This document shows positions 33,601 to 45,792 of a stretch of DNA of 64,000 nucleotides, piece after piece. The stretch's first letter is position 1. Each line of letters starts with the position of its first letter. The position numbers and the translations under genes were made by a program. This DNA is from Eudorina sp. 2006-703-Eu-15 (taxonomy: Eukaryota; Chlorophyta; Chlorophyceae; Chlamydomonadales; Volvocaceae), in assembly GCA_003117195.1 (NCBI GenBank), contig BDSI01000011.1, positions 100,901-164,900 of the forward strand. The letters run 5' to 3'. Under the pieces are notes generated by a model. It made no database searches. It was given only the letters and a program-made list of their open reading frames with translations, and was not told the DNA's origin.

Positions 33601-36204
33601 TGGCTGGTGGCGTGCCTTCAGGTGCGCGGCTCGCGGGACTCGAACCGGGGACGTCCACGTCCAGGAAACAAATAGAGAAGTCCTCGAAGCAGCGACGAGT
33701 AGTGACGCGCCCTCGGAGCTGACCTCCCTCGAGCATGCGCGTGGTATGCCTTCCCGACGTTCCACTCCTGGCATGCCGTACTCTGTCTTGTCGTAACGTG
33801 TTGCCCCACATTCGACCCCCCTGCGGCCCCCTGCGCCCCACGTCCGTGTCCCACAGCACCGCGTGCAGGTTCCGGAGCCGCAGGACATGCTCAAGGACCT
33901 GCAGCGCCAAACCAGGTGAGGAGGCGCGCACCCGTGCGCTGCCCAGCGGGGACCTACCTCCCGGGCTGCTTCCCTCTCCTGCCCTAGGGGGCTCGGGGGG
34001 CTTGCCTCGGATGCCCTGCCGACCCGGCCTGGCCAGGACTGGCTCGGCGTGGCCAGGACTGGCTCGGCGTGGCCAGGACTGGCTCGGCGTAGCTTCGCCC
34101 CCGGGCAGGATCGGCTCGGCTGTGGTCCCGTTGGCGATGGGCGGCCTCCGGGGCGCATGGCTGTACGGTCGGGGCGCCGACCCGTGGGTCCTCCGGTGCT
34201 GGAGATCGCGTCAGCGTCATATGCCCCACGCCCCCATCTCGCCGCCCTCCCGGGTGGCCGGGTGCCCCGCGCCGCCCGGTTGTTGCCCCTCAGGTGTTGC
34301 CCCTCGGGTGCCCCCCCGGGGTGTGCCCGGGTTCGTTCTTCGGGTTTATTTATTTTTCTCAATCTTGCCCCTCAGGTGGCAACGGCGGAAGCTGCCGCCC
34401 CAGGCGGACCGCGCCTCCATGATTGGCATCTACGCGCACCACTACCACGACCTGCTGCTGCGAGGTGCGGCCGCAGCAGGATGGGGGGGGGCCGCCGGAG
34501 CAACGAAAGTGCGGAGAGGAGGGGAAGGGCGCGGGACGGAATATTCTGTGCGTTCGAGAAGTTGGCTCCTGGGGGTGGGTTCGAGAGTAGGGGTGCAGGA
34601 AAGTAGGGTTTGAGAAGGTGTGGAAGTTGGACTGGTTGAGGTGCTCGTGGGTTCAAGGAGGGACATACTGGGGGCTGGGGAGGAAAGGGGTGTTACAGAG
34701 CACGCACTGGGTCGGAAAGGGGAATCAAATCGATTGGGGCCAGGACGCCAGAGGGGCTCTGATGCGGAATGGGCGCTGAGCCGGCTGAGCGTAAGGGCCA
34801 GTCGGGGGGAAACGGAACGGGGAACTGAGGAGAAAGAACATGGTACTGAGGCGCTGTGAAGAATCGGGGAAATGAGGAAGTCCCCGCTCCAGGGACACCC
34901 TGCTCCAGGGCGTAGAGTCTGCGGGACCGATGTCTCCCCGCCGTGCCCCGGCTGCATCCCCGACAGACATGGGCCTGCCCGTCCGCCGGAAAAGGAACCT
35001 CTGGCGGGAGTGCTTCGAGCCGTACACCGCCGCCGACTACACCGACGTCGACGACGAGCTTGCGGGGCACCGGCGGGGGCCGGGGCCCGCGGCCGTCTCC
35101 GCGTCGACCGTGCACCCGGCGGCGGCGGCGGCGGGGCCGCCGCAGCTGGTGCCGGCGATGTCCATGGCGTTGGGCTCGAGCTTCAAACTGTCGACGGCGC
35201 CGTCGGCGGCGACGCCGTCGGAGCTGTTCGACGTGACGGCGGCGGAGCACAGCGTCGGCTTCGGGGTCATGCCGTCGATGAGGCGGACGGCGCCGTCGAG
35301 GGGAAGCACGGCGGCGGAGACCGCCGCCGCGGCGGCGGCGGCATTGGCGGCGGCGGCGGCGGCGGCAGCAGCGGGGGCCCACCCCGACGGCGAGGCCGCG
35401 ACCTCCACGGCCGACGCGCGATGGTAGGCCCAAGGACGGGATTTAGCCTTCCTTCCTCATCCTCATCCTCACCCTAGCCTCACCCAACCTTAAAACCCGT
35501 CCCACACCCGCGCGCTTGCCTTCGACACGTGCCGCAGGGTCTCCCTCTCGGGCTCAGCCGCGCAGGAGTCGCCGGCGGGGCCCGGCCCGCCCCCGCTGCC
35601 GCCGCCAGCAGCAGCTGCAGCAGCAGCGCCCGTCTCCGGACCGGTGGCGGGGCCCGGGGGGGTGCCGCCGGCGCCGCCGGCTCTGGGGCCGTCGCTCTCT
35701 CACAACTCCCGGTCTGGCGCCTCGGCGCTGGGGGGCTCGCGGGTGCTGGGCACACTGTACGAGCAGGAGGCGGGCAGCCTTCTGGTGCGTGACGTCGGGC
35801 AGGCGGGATGGCGGGCGGGATGGCGGGCGGGAAGGCGGGGAGGCGGGCCGCGGGGGGTGGGTGGGGGGTCAACCCCCGGCCTCGTGCCCCTGCAGGGAGC
35901 GCAGCTGGTCGTTGCCTGCCGAGTTGCCGACCCCTGAACCACCCACCGACCTATCGCCGCCCCGCCCCCATCCGTCCTGTCATCACTGCCCGAGTCCCCG
36001 CCCGGGACGCCTCCTGGGCGGTTGTTGGTGACCCCTGTCCCCTGACTCCGCTGACTCCCCTGTCTCTCACTGCCAGCTGCGGACTCGGCCGGGTGCCATC
36101 CGCGATTCCCTGGACGCAGTCGTCCGCCCGCATTCACCCCCCGACGCGCCCTCGCCCGCCGACGCTGTCATCCGACGCCGACGCTGTCATCCCCTTTTCC
36201 TCTG

Positions 36205-36260
<56 letters not shown>

Positions 36261-36283
36261 AATGTTTTTGTATATAATGTTTT

Positions 36284-36371
<88 letters not shown>

Positions 36372-39300
36372 GTTTTTGTATATTCCAGCGCGCGCGCCTT
36401 CCTCTCCCCCAAATGCCCCTCATCCCCAAATTTCACCTCGATCCCACTCTCTCCCGCCTGATTTCGTCCGCACTTCCCTCCCGGCCCGCCGCCGGCCCGC
36501 CCTCCCGGCCCGCAGCTCAATGGCCGCGCCTCGTCCGCGATCCGGTCCGGTCCCGGCGCGGGCCGTCTGGGCCCCGCGGCGGTGGTCACCTCCTCGCTGC
36601 TGACGCCGCCCGACACGCCCACGGCACTGCTGAGCCCCATGTCGTACGGCGCCGGGTTCCGATCCGTGGGGCGGCCGCTGATCTACGTGCCCCCCGCCAG
36701 TGGCAGGTGCGCGGGACTTCCGCCGGCGGGCGGCCAGGAGGGACTTAACGGACGTGGGGAGGGGGAGCCTAGGTGTCGTACAGCGCATGGTGTGTATTTT
36801 GAAGGCATGTGAAAAGAAACTGAGCCGGGAGGAGCGAAGTCTAGCGGAGTACAGGCGACACAGGCCACGGACGTAGTGTGAAAAGAAACTGTGTGCGTAA
36901 GAGAAAACTGTATGTGTGTGTGTACGGGAGCGGGGCGGAAAGTTGTTATCGTTCACCCCGACACCCGCAACGCGCGGGATCGCCGCCGGCGTCCCCGCGA
37001 CGTACGGCAGGTGCTCCGGAACCGGATGGCGTCCGCAGACAGCAGCGCGGACCCGCGCCGTCGCGCACAGTTTCCGGCAACGGGCACGCTGTCCAGCGCC
37101 CCGCACCCGGGATCCCGTCAGCCGCAGACCTGGCTTGGCCTCCCCCGTTCCAGCGCCTCCTCATGGGGTGCGGCGAGGGCCTTATGAAACCTACCGTACT
37201 GAGAAACAATCGTGCGACAACGAGAGCCATCAGCCAGAGTCGTCCACATCCGAACACCACAGAACACGCGCCAGTAGGGCCCGAGCCCGAGCCCCATGCC
37301 TTGCCCTGCTCTGCGCGTGTGGCGCCTGTGGTGGCCTCCAGGTCATGTTTGATGGATGCTGCGGCGCTTGCCCTGATGGACGGAGTCGTGGGCGGGGCGT
37401 TGTTGGAGAAGCCGCCCAAGCAAGCGACGGCGGCGGAGGCGGCGGAGGCGGAGGCAGCGGCGGCGGCGGCCGCGGCAGCGGCGGCGTCGCCCGCGGCGAT
37501 GGGAACAGCGGCGGCGGGGCCGGGCCGGGCACACGGGCCGCCCAAGCGGAACCCTAGCGCGTCCGACGCGGTGATGTCGACGACGAGGACCGGCGGCGCG
37601 GCGGCGGCGGCGGCGGCGGCCGTGGGGCGATCCGCGCTGAGCGCCACAAGGGCGCACACCGCCCCCGCCGGGATGGCGACGCCAGCGTCGGATGTGACGG
37701 GGGCGGCCGGCGGCGGCGGCGGCCACGCCGGAGGTGGGTCGCCTTTGGGTGAGGGGAAGGACATCGGCAGCGGCGGGCAGGGAGCGGAGGCAGGCGATGG
37801 GAGGGTTGCGACGGCGGCGGAGGTGGTGCACCGGGGACGGCAACGTGCCTCCTTGGAGGTTCCCTACCTCCCGAACGCGAACGGGCCGTCGTCGGAATCG
37901 GACGCGCGCGTCGCCACCGCCGGTCGACCGGCGTCGGCCGGAGGCGCGGTCGGTCGGGCCGCCACGGCGGGCGCCGCCTCACGACGCGGCGCGTCGCCAC
38001 TTCGGCCGCCGGGATTGCGAGCCGGGCCCGTGTCTCGTACGGGCCAACCTTCGACATCCGAGATCGCCGAGTCGCCGCTCGGGCGATGCGAAGGCGCCAG
38101 TGTCGCACGGTGGGCCACCGCCGCCGCGCGGGACGACGATGCCGCCGCCGCCGCCGCCGCCGGCGCAGACGCCGTGTCGTCCATACAGGACGCGGGGCGC
38201 GCTGCCGGCGCGGCGGCCGCCGCCGCCGCGGCGGCGGCGCCGCTGCGTCCTCGCGCATCCGCGCGTCGCCGCGGCTCCTGCGGCGGCGACGCGGTCGCCA
38301 GCGTCGGCGATGACGACACGCAGTCCTCCAGCACCGACTCGAGCGCAGGTGCACTGAGCTCCCGCGTCGTGCCGCTGCCACGTCAGCAGCCCTCCTCCGC
38401 CTCCGCCTCCCCCTCGCGCACCTCGCCCTTGAGTGGCGGCGCCACCGCCGCCGCCGCCGCCGCCAAATCCACATCGCCGAATCTTGTACGGCTTGTGACG
38501 ACGCGGCACCAGCAGGCCGCCGCCGGCGCGGCCGCCGCCGCCGCCGCCGAAGCCGGCTCCGAAGCCTCCTCGGGGCCGAGCTCCAGCGGCTCTGCGATCA
38601 CGGCCGCCACGGCGACACGCGCGACGTCTCTTACGGGCCTCCGTGTCTCACTACGGCAGAACTCCGACATGTTGGACGAGTCGGATGACTTCGTCGGCAC
38701 ACCGCCCAGCTGTTTCCGGGGTTCTCTAGTCGCTTTGCTCGAGGACCAAGGCCAGGGGCCGTCCAGCAGCCGCCGAGACGGCGGCGCGGCGGCGGCGGCG
38801 GGGGACCCGCGGCGGCGGCGGCTGTCGCGGCCGGACGCCAGTGGGTCCCGCCGGCGCCTGTCCAGCAACGACGACGATTACGACGCGTACGACGAAGATG
38901 ACGATTACGGCGATGACGAGTACGACGCGTACGGCGCGTATGTGTCGGTGGGTGCGGATAAGACTGACAGCCCCGCCGGGGTGTCCGACAGCGGCGCAAG
39001 CGGCGGCAGGAGGGCAGCTGTACGACGAAACCAGTCGCCGGCGTCGGCGCCGCCGCGGCCGCCGACGGCCACCAAGGGGCTCACGGGCAGCCACAGAGCC
39101 GAGTCGCCAGCGTCGGCGTCGGGGGGCGCGGCGTCGTCCCGTACAGGCGGCGCCGTCAGCCTCCGAGGTGGCGTCGGCGTCGTCGTCGGCGGTGACAACA
39201 TGGATGACCTCTTCGACGGCAATCGAATGAGTGATGGCCTCTTGGGCCCTATCAGCGAACCGACGGCACGCGCCCTCACAAGCAGCGTCGACGAATCCGA

Positions 39301-42300
39301 CGTCGTCGACTGGGCCGTCCGGGCCGACGCCGACGCCAGCGGCGGCCGCGGCGGCGGCGGCGGCGGCGACGGCAGCCTCGGCGCGAGCGACGGCAACCGC
39401 GGCAGCAGCGGCACCGGCCCCGAGGGTCTGCGCGTCCTGCCTGCCCCTTTGAGTGCCAGTCGGGCAGTTGGCGGCGGAGGCAGCGGCTACAAGGTGGGTC
39501 ACACACACTCACACACTCACACACTCGGGTTTCTTCTCTAAACACTCGGGTTGCAGCGGAAGAACCGTCCAGAGGTTGTTGGAAGCGGGGGGGAGGAACG
39601 CACGCGCTCTGGGCGCCCAACAAGCCAGGCGACAACACGAATCTCATCGCAACGTTGACCGCCAGTTCTGTCGTCTGGTGCTCATGTCTTCAGCGAGACA
39701 CCCGCCCGGCCCGAACCACCAGTGGCCACCAGTGGCCGCCGGGTGGTGTTGTGGGGCAGATCGTGCGCGCAGCGAGGGGCGGCGCGGCTGGGGCCACGGG
39801 GGCCCAGACACGGTTCGAGGTGGCGCACTTGCTGTCGGCACGGCGTGTGTGTTGATACGAGAAACGCGGGCCGGCCGACAGTCGCGGACCGGCCGCGACT
39901 TGCGAGTGGTCGGTCCATCCTGGCCCCGAATTCGAAACGGGCCCTGGCGGGTTTCGATCCCCGTAACTATGTGTTGCACTATTGAGTTTCCAAACCATTT
40001 CGCAAGCAACGCTGCCGGACACCAGTGACACCAACGAGCAAACCCACGTTGTCCCGCGCTCGACTCTGCCCTCGGCTCCGCCCTCGGTTTCCGGATGCCC
40101 TGTCGCAGCCGCCCCTCACGTTGCAGCCCTCGGCGTCGTTCGGGCCAAGTACGACATCCGCACGGGCAACGTCGCCGCTGGGGCACGGCGCCTCCAGCCG
40201 CACCAGCACCGGCAGCCGTTTCGGCGGCGGATTCTTCAACCGCCTCCGCGTCGGCGCGGGCTTTCGATCCTCCATCGATGCAACTTCGGAGCTAAGCCGA
40301 CAGAATCCCGCCGCCGCTGGCGGCGGCCATTTCCGGTCGTACACGCCGGCGGCGGTGGCGCCGTCGCCGCCGCCGCCGACGGCATCCGCGACGGCTGGCG
40401 GCGGCGGCGGCGGCGTCAGTGGCGCGTCATCGGCCCTGGAGCGCTATGCTGCGCGAATGACGGCGGCGCCGACTTTCAGGTAAGGACATTACACCGTGGT
40501 ACGACATACGCATGTACGACTGTACGGCAAATCGGCAATAGACTTGAGATTGCCGCAGTTCACACCGCGTGGCATTGGATGACACGCAACACCTCGTCGA
40601 TGTCGGGCACCTCGTCCGCCAGTGCGCCGTCGTCGTCATCGTCGGGGTGAGCCGGCACTTGCCTTGCTGGTGTCATGTTTGGCAGTGTACGGCAGACCAG
40701 TACGACTGTACAACTGACCCGTGCTGCTCGTTTTATGGCCCCTTCCTCTCAGGATGAGCTTGACCAACATGGCAGATATGAAGCCCCAGAACATTAAACA
40801 GGCAGCCCGCGCATCTGCCGCCGCCGCCGCCATGGCAGCGGCGATGGCCGCCAACGCCGGCGGCGGCAGCGGCGGCGGCGGCGGCAGTTCCATCCATTCG
40901 GCCCCCCTGCATCCGCTGTTCTTCCAGCCGGCCAACGGCGGCGCGGCCGCTAGCGGTCCGTCGTACCAGAGTACGACACTTCATCCGTACCATATGGCGA
41001 CCAGTCGGCTGGGCCCTATGCGACCGACTCGCGTGAGCGAGGAGACGGAGGCGGACATCGAGGTGCCCGTCGGGGTGGTGATGGGCGACGGCTCGAATGG
41101 CGGCGGCGGCAGCAGCTGCGACCGTGACGACGACGGCGGCGGCGGCGGCGGCGTCGGGGTGTCAATGTCGACGTTTATGCTGGCGGTGGACGAGGACGGC
41201 GGCGGCGGCGGCGCCGCCGCCGCCGCCGCCGCTGCCAGCCACTCCTGCGCTAGCAACGCCAGCTTCACGGGGGGCGGCGGCGGCGGGACTGCCGGCGGCG
41301 GCAGCGTCCATTCCCGTCGTGCTAATACGTCTTTGGGGTACGGCTCACAGTCAGAAGGCGTTGGCCGGCCCACTGGGGGCAGCTTCTCGCCCTCGGGGCG
41401 AGTGCCGGGTGCTGCCGGCGGCGGCGGCGCCGCTGCCACCACCGGCATCGTCCGATCGCCGTCGCACCACTCGGGTGCTCACGCTGCGTACAGCGCCGCC
41501 GAAGGCGGTGGCGGCGGCCTGGCGGCGGCGGCGGCGGCCCCTAACGGCGGCGGCAGCTTCGCCGCCGGGCTGTCGGGGCCCATCGGCGGGTTGATGGGCA
41601 GTAGCATCGGCGGCGGCAGCTGGGACATGACATTCAAGCAGCTTTCTCGCGCGGTGGTCGCGCCGCCGCAGCGCGCTACGGGGGTTCTTAGAGCTGCCAT
41701 GATCAGCCGCCGCAGCCTCATGCAAGGCGACCGGCCCTCTGAGAGCGGATTATCGACGCCCACTGCCGGCAGCTTCTTCAACGCGCGGCGCGCCGTCGGC
41801 GGCGACACTGACGGCGGCGGCAGCGGAACGGGCTCGCAGGGCTCGGCGGCGGCGCCGGCCGCCGCCAGTACCGCCGCCACGCTCGCCGGCGGCAGCGGCG
41901 GCGGCGCGCTCGCCAGTGGCAGCGGCAGTGGCTCGGGGCTGCAGCTTCTGTCGGCGATGATGGGGTCTGTCGGCGGCGAGCGCGGCGGTGGCGGCGGCGG
42001 CGGCGGCGGCACGAGCGCTGGAGGTACCAGCGGCAGCGGGCCGGCGATGCTGGTGCAGCCTAGCGGGCCCGCCATGGCGCCGGTCCGCGACCGAGATCGA
42101 GATCGCGACCGAGATCGAGATCGCGAGATCAGCCTGAGTCGCTTCGTCGCCACGCAGAGCAGCACCAGCAATAAGCAGAGCCGGATGCAGGTGAGGCGAG
42201 GGACGTTGGCAAAAGGGGTATCGGAGGGGTGAAGGGCTCGGGGCTTCGGAGCCTGTTTGGGGTTTTGGGTTTTGGGGGTTTCAGAGCCTGCCTGGGTGTT

Positions 42301-44129
42301 CGGGGTTTTGGAGCCGGCCTGAGGTCCGACATCGCGACAATCTTGTCTTTCCCTCGTGAGGTCCCACACCGCCCCGCGCCGTGCGGCTCCATGGTGCCGC
42401 CCCGCCCTCGCGACCGCCCCGCCCCGCCCCGCCCCGCCGCCATCCCCATCTCGAAGGGTGCGCCAATGGTGCAGGTTCCGGAGCTGGCCGTCTCCCTCAC
42501 GGCGTCGCCTCCGTCAGTGGGCCGGCTGTCCCAGACGGGCGTCGCTTCGGCCGTCGCCGCCGCAGCGGCCGGAGGCGCCTCCGTCACGGCCGGTCGCACC
42601 AGCGGTGGGTTCCGGAGCGGCGCCGCGACAGCGGACGGATCCTACGCGCCCAGCAGCGGGATGTACGCGGAGGGCGGCGGCGATGATGACGGCGGCGGCG
42701 GAGGCGGGGGAGCCAGCGGCGACCTGCTGACACGCGGCGGCGACGCGGATCTTGAGGATGAGGGCGGAGGCGGCGTCGGCACGCCGCGGGCGCGGATGCA
42801 CTGGGCGGCGGCGGTGGCGGCGGCGAAGGACCTGCGACTGCAGTCGGAGAGCACACGGAGCGCCTTCGCGGCGTTGGCGCTGGCAGTCCGTGCGCGGAGG
42901 TGAGTGGCCGTCGGCCGTCGAGCGGGTTGGCAGTGCCGTTGGCGAGGGAGAGCCGGGGCCGCGGCCGTTGCGGCCTTTGGGGTGTGGGTGTATGCGCCCG
43001 GCGGCGCCGAATGCCGTGCCTGGGTGTATGCGCCCGCGCTGCGCGCCCCTGCCCCGCCAACTGCCAACCACCAACTGCCTGCCACTGCATCTGCAGATCG
43101 TCCACGAACCACAATACGGCACCCCGGTCTCCTCCCCTGGAGTCTCCCATCCTGGCCAAGCTCATCGCCGGCAGCCAGTCTCAAAACGGTACCGTACGGC
43201 CGGACGGCGCCGCCCACGCCGCGCCCCCTCACCTGTCCGGCACCGGCTTTGCCGCCGTCGCCGTCACCGCCGCCGTCGCCGCCGCTGGTGGCGGTGGCGG
43301 CGGACCCCGAAGCGCCTTGGTCAGCATCGACGGCGCGGACAGCGCAGGCGGCGGCGGCGCGCCTGCCGTGCCCGCGTCGCCGCACGGCGGCTCCGTCGCC
43401 TCGTCTACGGGTCTGGCGGGCGAGGTTGCCTCGGCGGCACGGCGGCTCAAGACCTCGACCAGTGCGGGTTCTGGCAATACGCGCGCCAGCTGGGAGGGCG
43501 GCAGCGTGGCCAAATCCTTCCGGCGCCTGGGCAACCTGCTCATCCCCGGCAGTCCTCCGCTGTCGGGGCCGAACGGGAAGCAGAGCGAGTCGCCAGAGGA
43601 GGACGCCGCGGCGACGGCGACGGCGACGGTGACTCCGGCGGTGGCGGTGGCGATGGCGGTGACGCCATACGGCGGCATCGGCGGCGGAGCCGCCGGCGCG
43701 GCGGCGGCGGCGGGCGCCGCCGCCGGCAACTGGATGCCGAGCGGCGGCAGCGAAGGCGGCGCAGGCCGGCCGTTGCGGCTGTTGCGGCGCATGATCAGCA
43801 GCAAGCGGCGAAGCACTGAGGGCGCATTCGTGGGCGGGGGCGACACGATCGTGGAGGAGGACGGTGAGGTGGTGGGGCTGCCGCCGCCGCCGCCGACGGT
43901 GGCGGCGGCGGCGGCTGCTGGGCATTCGGGCCCGGTGGTCAGCGGCGGCAGCAGCGGCGCCGCTGCAGCGTCTGTGGTCGTGACATCATTGGAGTCGCCG
44001 CCGGCCGAGCTGGCGGATGCCTTGTTCGGCCGTACGACGTCGCGCCGGTCAGTTGTGCTGTACAACCCGGCGGCGGTGCCGCTGGAACAGCTCCTGGCCC
44101 CGATGCCGACGGCTCCATTACCTCGGTGA
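27658..44129 (+). CDS. Flavin-containing monooxygenase-like protein with a giant low-complexity tail
   Basis: Nineteen exons: 27658-27805, 28652-29052, 30241-30315, 30867-30974, 31357-31493, 31825-32000, 32476-32559, 32919-33046, 33556-33621, 33857-33915, 34376-34464, 34967-35423, 35538-35784, 36516-36706, 37342-39493, 40127-40479, 40753-42190, 42475-42899, 43097-44129. All phases close, giving about 2588 aa. The N-terminal ~520 residues are a class B flavin monooxygenase: FAD-binding [11 protein letters not shown] (Gly8, Gly10, Gly13), FRGPLIH (FMO motif FxGxxxH), a second Rossmann motif [12 protein letters not shown] and two ATG motifs ([18 protein letters not shown]). The remaining ~2070 residues are Ala/Gly/Ser-rich with an acidic patch ([20 protein letters not shown]) and an Arg/Asp run in exon 17. 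FMOs use NADPH, FAD and O2 to oxygenate N or S atoms. The second Rossmann motif lacks the usual middle Gly. The end at 44129 is provisional; a phase-2 donor just before it could extend the gene. Confidence 0.85.
30166..30207 (+). repeat. Dispersed intron-end element, copy 2
   Basis: CAGCTCAGTATAAATATGTC followed by TACCGATTTCCTATA, ending 33 nt before the 3' splice site of FMO exon 3. Differs from the ABCG copy at only a few positions. Confidence 0.8.
30754..30800 (+). repeat. Dispersed intron-end element, diverged copy
   Basis: CCAGCAGTCAGCAC followed by TTAATACGTCTACCAATGCA and TCCTATG, in FMO intron 3, 66 nt before the acceptor of exon 4. Confidence 0.6.
31181..31240. repeat. CTG-rich tandem repeat
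   Basis: Repeats of GCTGCTGGTGCT-type units in FMO intron 4, between exons 4 and 5. Confidence 0.85.
31305..31345 (+). repeat. Dispersed intron-end element, copy 3
   Basis: GGCAGCAGCGCAGTTTGAAT followed by ATGCCTACCTGTTTCCTGTA, ending 11 nt before the acceptor of FMO exon 5. Confidence 0.75.
32111..32140 (-). repeat. Dispersed intron-end element, inverted copy
   Basis: GGTATAGGAAATTGGTAGAC followed by ATATTTATAC is the reverse complement of the element at 4581-4610. It lies in the middle of FMO intron 6, away from either splice site. Confidence 0.8.
34022..34086. repeat. 21-bp tandem repeat, three copies
   Basis: Three copies of GGCCAGGACTGGCTCGGCGT plus one base, in FMO intron 10. Confidence 0.9.
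36205..36369. repeat. Long (AT)n tract
   Basis: About 165 bp of TA dinucleotides, broken by AATGTTTTTGTAT words, in FMO intron 13. It can form cruciforms and stands out in a GC-rich locus. A further AATGTTTTTGTAT follows directly at 36368. Length may be unreliable in the assembly. Confidence 0.95.
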
Positions 44130-44146
44130 CGGCGGGAGATAAAATA

Positions 44147-44184
44147 GTCCGTCCGTCCGTCCGTCCGTCCGTCCGTCCGTCCGT
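44147..44184. repeat. (GTCC)n microsatellite
   Basis: Nine or so uninterrupted tetranucleotide units directly behind the provisional FMO stop codon. Confidence 0.95.
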
Positions 44185-45270
44185 CATGGACAACGCAGCC
44201 CAGATCGCCACGGTCGCGTCCCCTTCGACGCGCTGGCTTCGGACAAGGTCCGGGTCACGTATGCCCTCTGTCGTACTGCACTCATACGACGCGCGTTGCA
44301 CGGCACTTGGGTGAGGCGCCGCTTCCCCACAGCCCGCCCGGGGATGTCGTGCGACACGCCCCGGGCCGGCGGGACGGCCCCTTTCGGGCGGGACTTGCAT
44401 GGCGATTCCCCTCCCGACGTAAATTTCCATGAAAGCAGTTGAAAGTTGGCGGTTGATGGTTGGCCGTAATACCGTTGTCTGTTTGTGCGCCCCGCTGCGG
44501 CCGGTGGACTAGGGTACGACCTCGCCCACGCGCGCGAGACCCCCCTAAACCCACGTGGGTGGGTACGAGTACGACACGCCGCGTCTCACGTTGCACCCAC
44601 CATCGCACGACCCACGCCACAGTCCGTCGCTGTGTCCCTCTCGCCAGGGCGGGGCAGCCAGCGTATCCACTCCAGGAGCCCGTACCGACCCGTGGGACTG
44701 AACTGTATTCGTCGTATACAGCATCAGAACTGCTCGTTTAAACTGACGTGATCCGCACCGCTTGGCTGCACTGTGCTGCTTTCCTTGTTGGCTTCTCGTG
44801 TGCGTGCTCACGGACGTTTCCGCCCATGGTTGTGGTCCCCTGGGCGGCTAGGCATGCTGGGCGGTTGGATCGGGTGGGTTGGTCTTCCTTGGACTGCCTT
44901 TTTATTGGCCGTATTTGGTCTTCATCGGCAGTAGTGGCGGTGTGTGGACGAGCGCGTGGTGGAGGTGCCGTACTGCGGCCGTACGCGGGTGCGCTTCGTG
45001 GTCTTCTCTTGAATCCATACGATATCTTGTTGTACAAACCCGTACGACGGCTTGCAGGCGTGCATGCAACCGATGCCGGAATCAGACGAGATTTCGCCCG
45101 CTTGTTTCCCGGGCCCTGAGTAATGTCGTACAGGTGCCGTACGTTGCATACACGCAGATGCGCACCGTGTGTGTGTGTGTGTGCCCCTTGCGTGTGCCCC
45201 TTGCACGCCATGCACTCCGGGTGGGGACCGAAGCGAGGGCGGGGGCGTGCGATGGGGGCGTGCGATTGGG

Positions 45271-45326
45271 GCGGAGGGGGCGGAGGGGGCGGAGGGGGCG
45301 GAGGGGGCGGAGGGGGCGGAGGGGGA
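45271..45326. repeat. GCGGAGGGG tandem repeat
   Basis: Six or so copies of a 9-10 bp unit, immediately upstream of the coding-like patch at 45364. Confidence 0.9.
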
Positions 45327-45363
45327 CCCCACACTCCACACTCCACGGGATCCAACTCTGCAG

Positions 45364-45792
45364 AGGAACCTGCGCTGGTGGGGCCTGGTACCCAGCAGCC
45401 CGGCCGCCTCCCCCAAAAGAGATGCCGCCGAGGTCCACCGGTTTCTCTATGACGGCTCGTCCGAAATCCGCGAGGTACTGCCGTACACCTTCAGTGGAAT
45501 CCGCGGCAGTCCCGCAGCGCCGGCGATGGGTCCCGGCGCCTTGCGCAGCAACGTTCTTCACACATACACAATTACAAATAGACAATCTCCCCCACGTATG
45601 CAGGTACACGGCCACGGCCGCGGTCTTGAGCCGTGTCGTACGGATTTTGTTGAGCTGCCGTACGCTCCCGTACGCATCAGCCCAGCCGCGCGCCTGCGCC
45701 TGGGGCTGGATGTGCATCGAGTGGGGCACGCGGAGCGAGAATGCATGTGTGTACGAGGCGGTGTGCCCGCGTGCGAAATGGTTATAAGGTGA
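45364..45792 (+). CDS. Candidate exon of unknown affiliation
   Basis: After an acceptor-like TCTGCAG, a + strand frame with high GC at third positions reads NLRWWGLVPSSPAASP, then AAEVHRFLYDGSSEIREVLP and FSGIRGSPAAPAMGPGALRS. It stays open to TGA at 45792, with weaker codon bias after about 45545. The frame does not follow in phase from the last FMO exon. It could belong to an unrecognised small gene, an alternative exon, or a decaying copy. No domain is recognised. Confidence 0.3.
   Translation, partial: RNLRWWGLVPSSPAASPKRDAAEVHRFLYDGSSEIREVLPYTFSGIRGSPAAPAMGPGALRSNVLHTYTITNRQSPPRMQVHGHGRGLEPCRTDFVELPYAPVRISPAARLRLGLDVHRVGHAERECMCVRGGVPACEMVIR

Noticed and set aside
37554..38474. Long Arg-rich minus-strand open frame (306 codons) opposite the FMO tail
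   Set aside because: It is the antisense shadow of a GC-rich Ala/Gly/Ser exon. The + strand exon is supported by splice phases on both sides and by codon bias.
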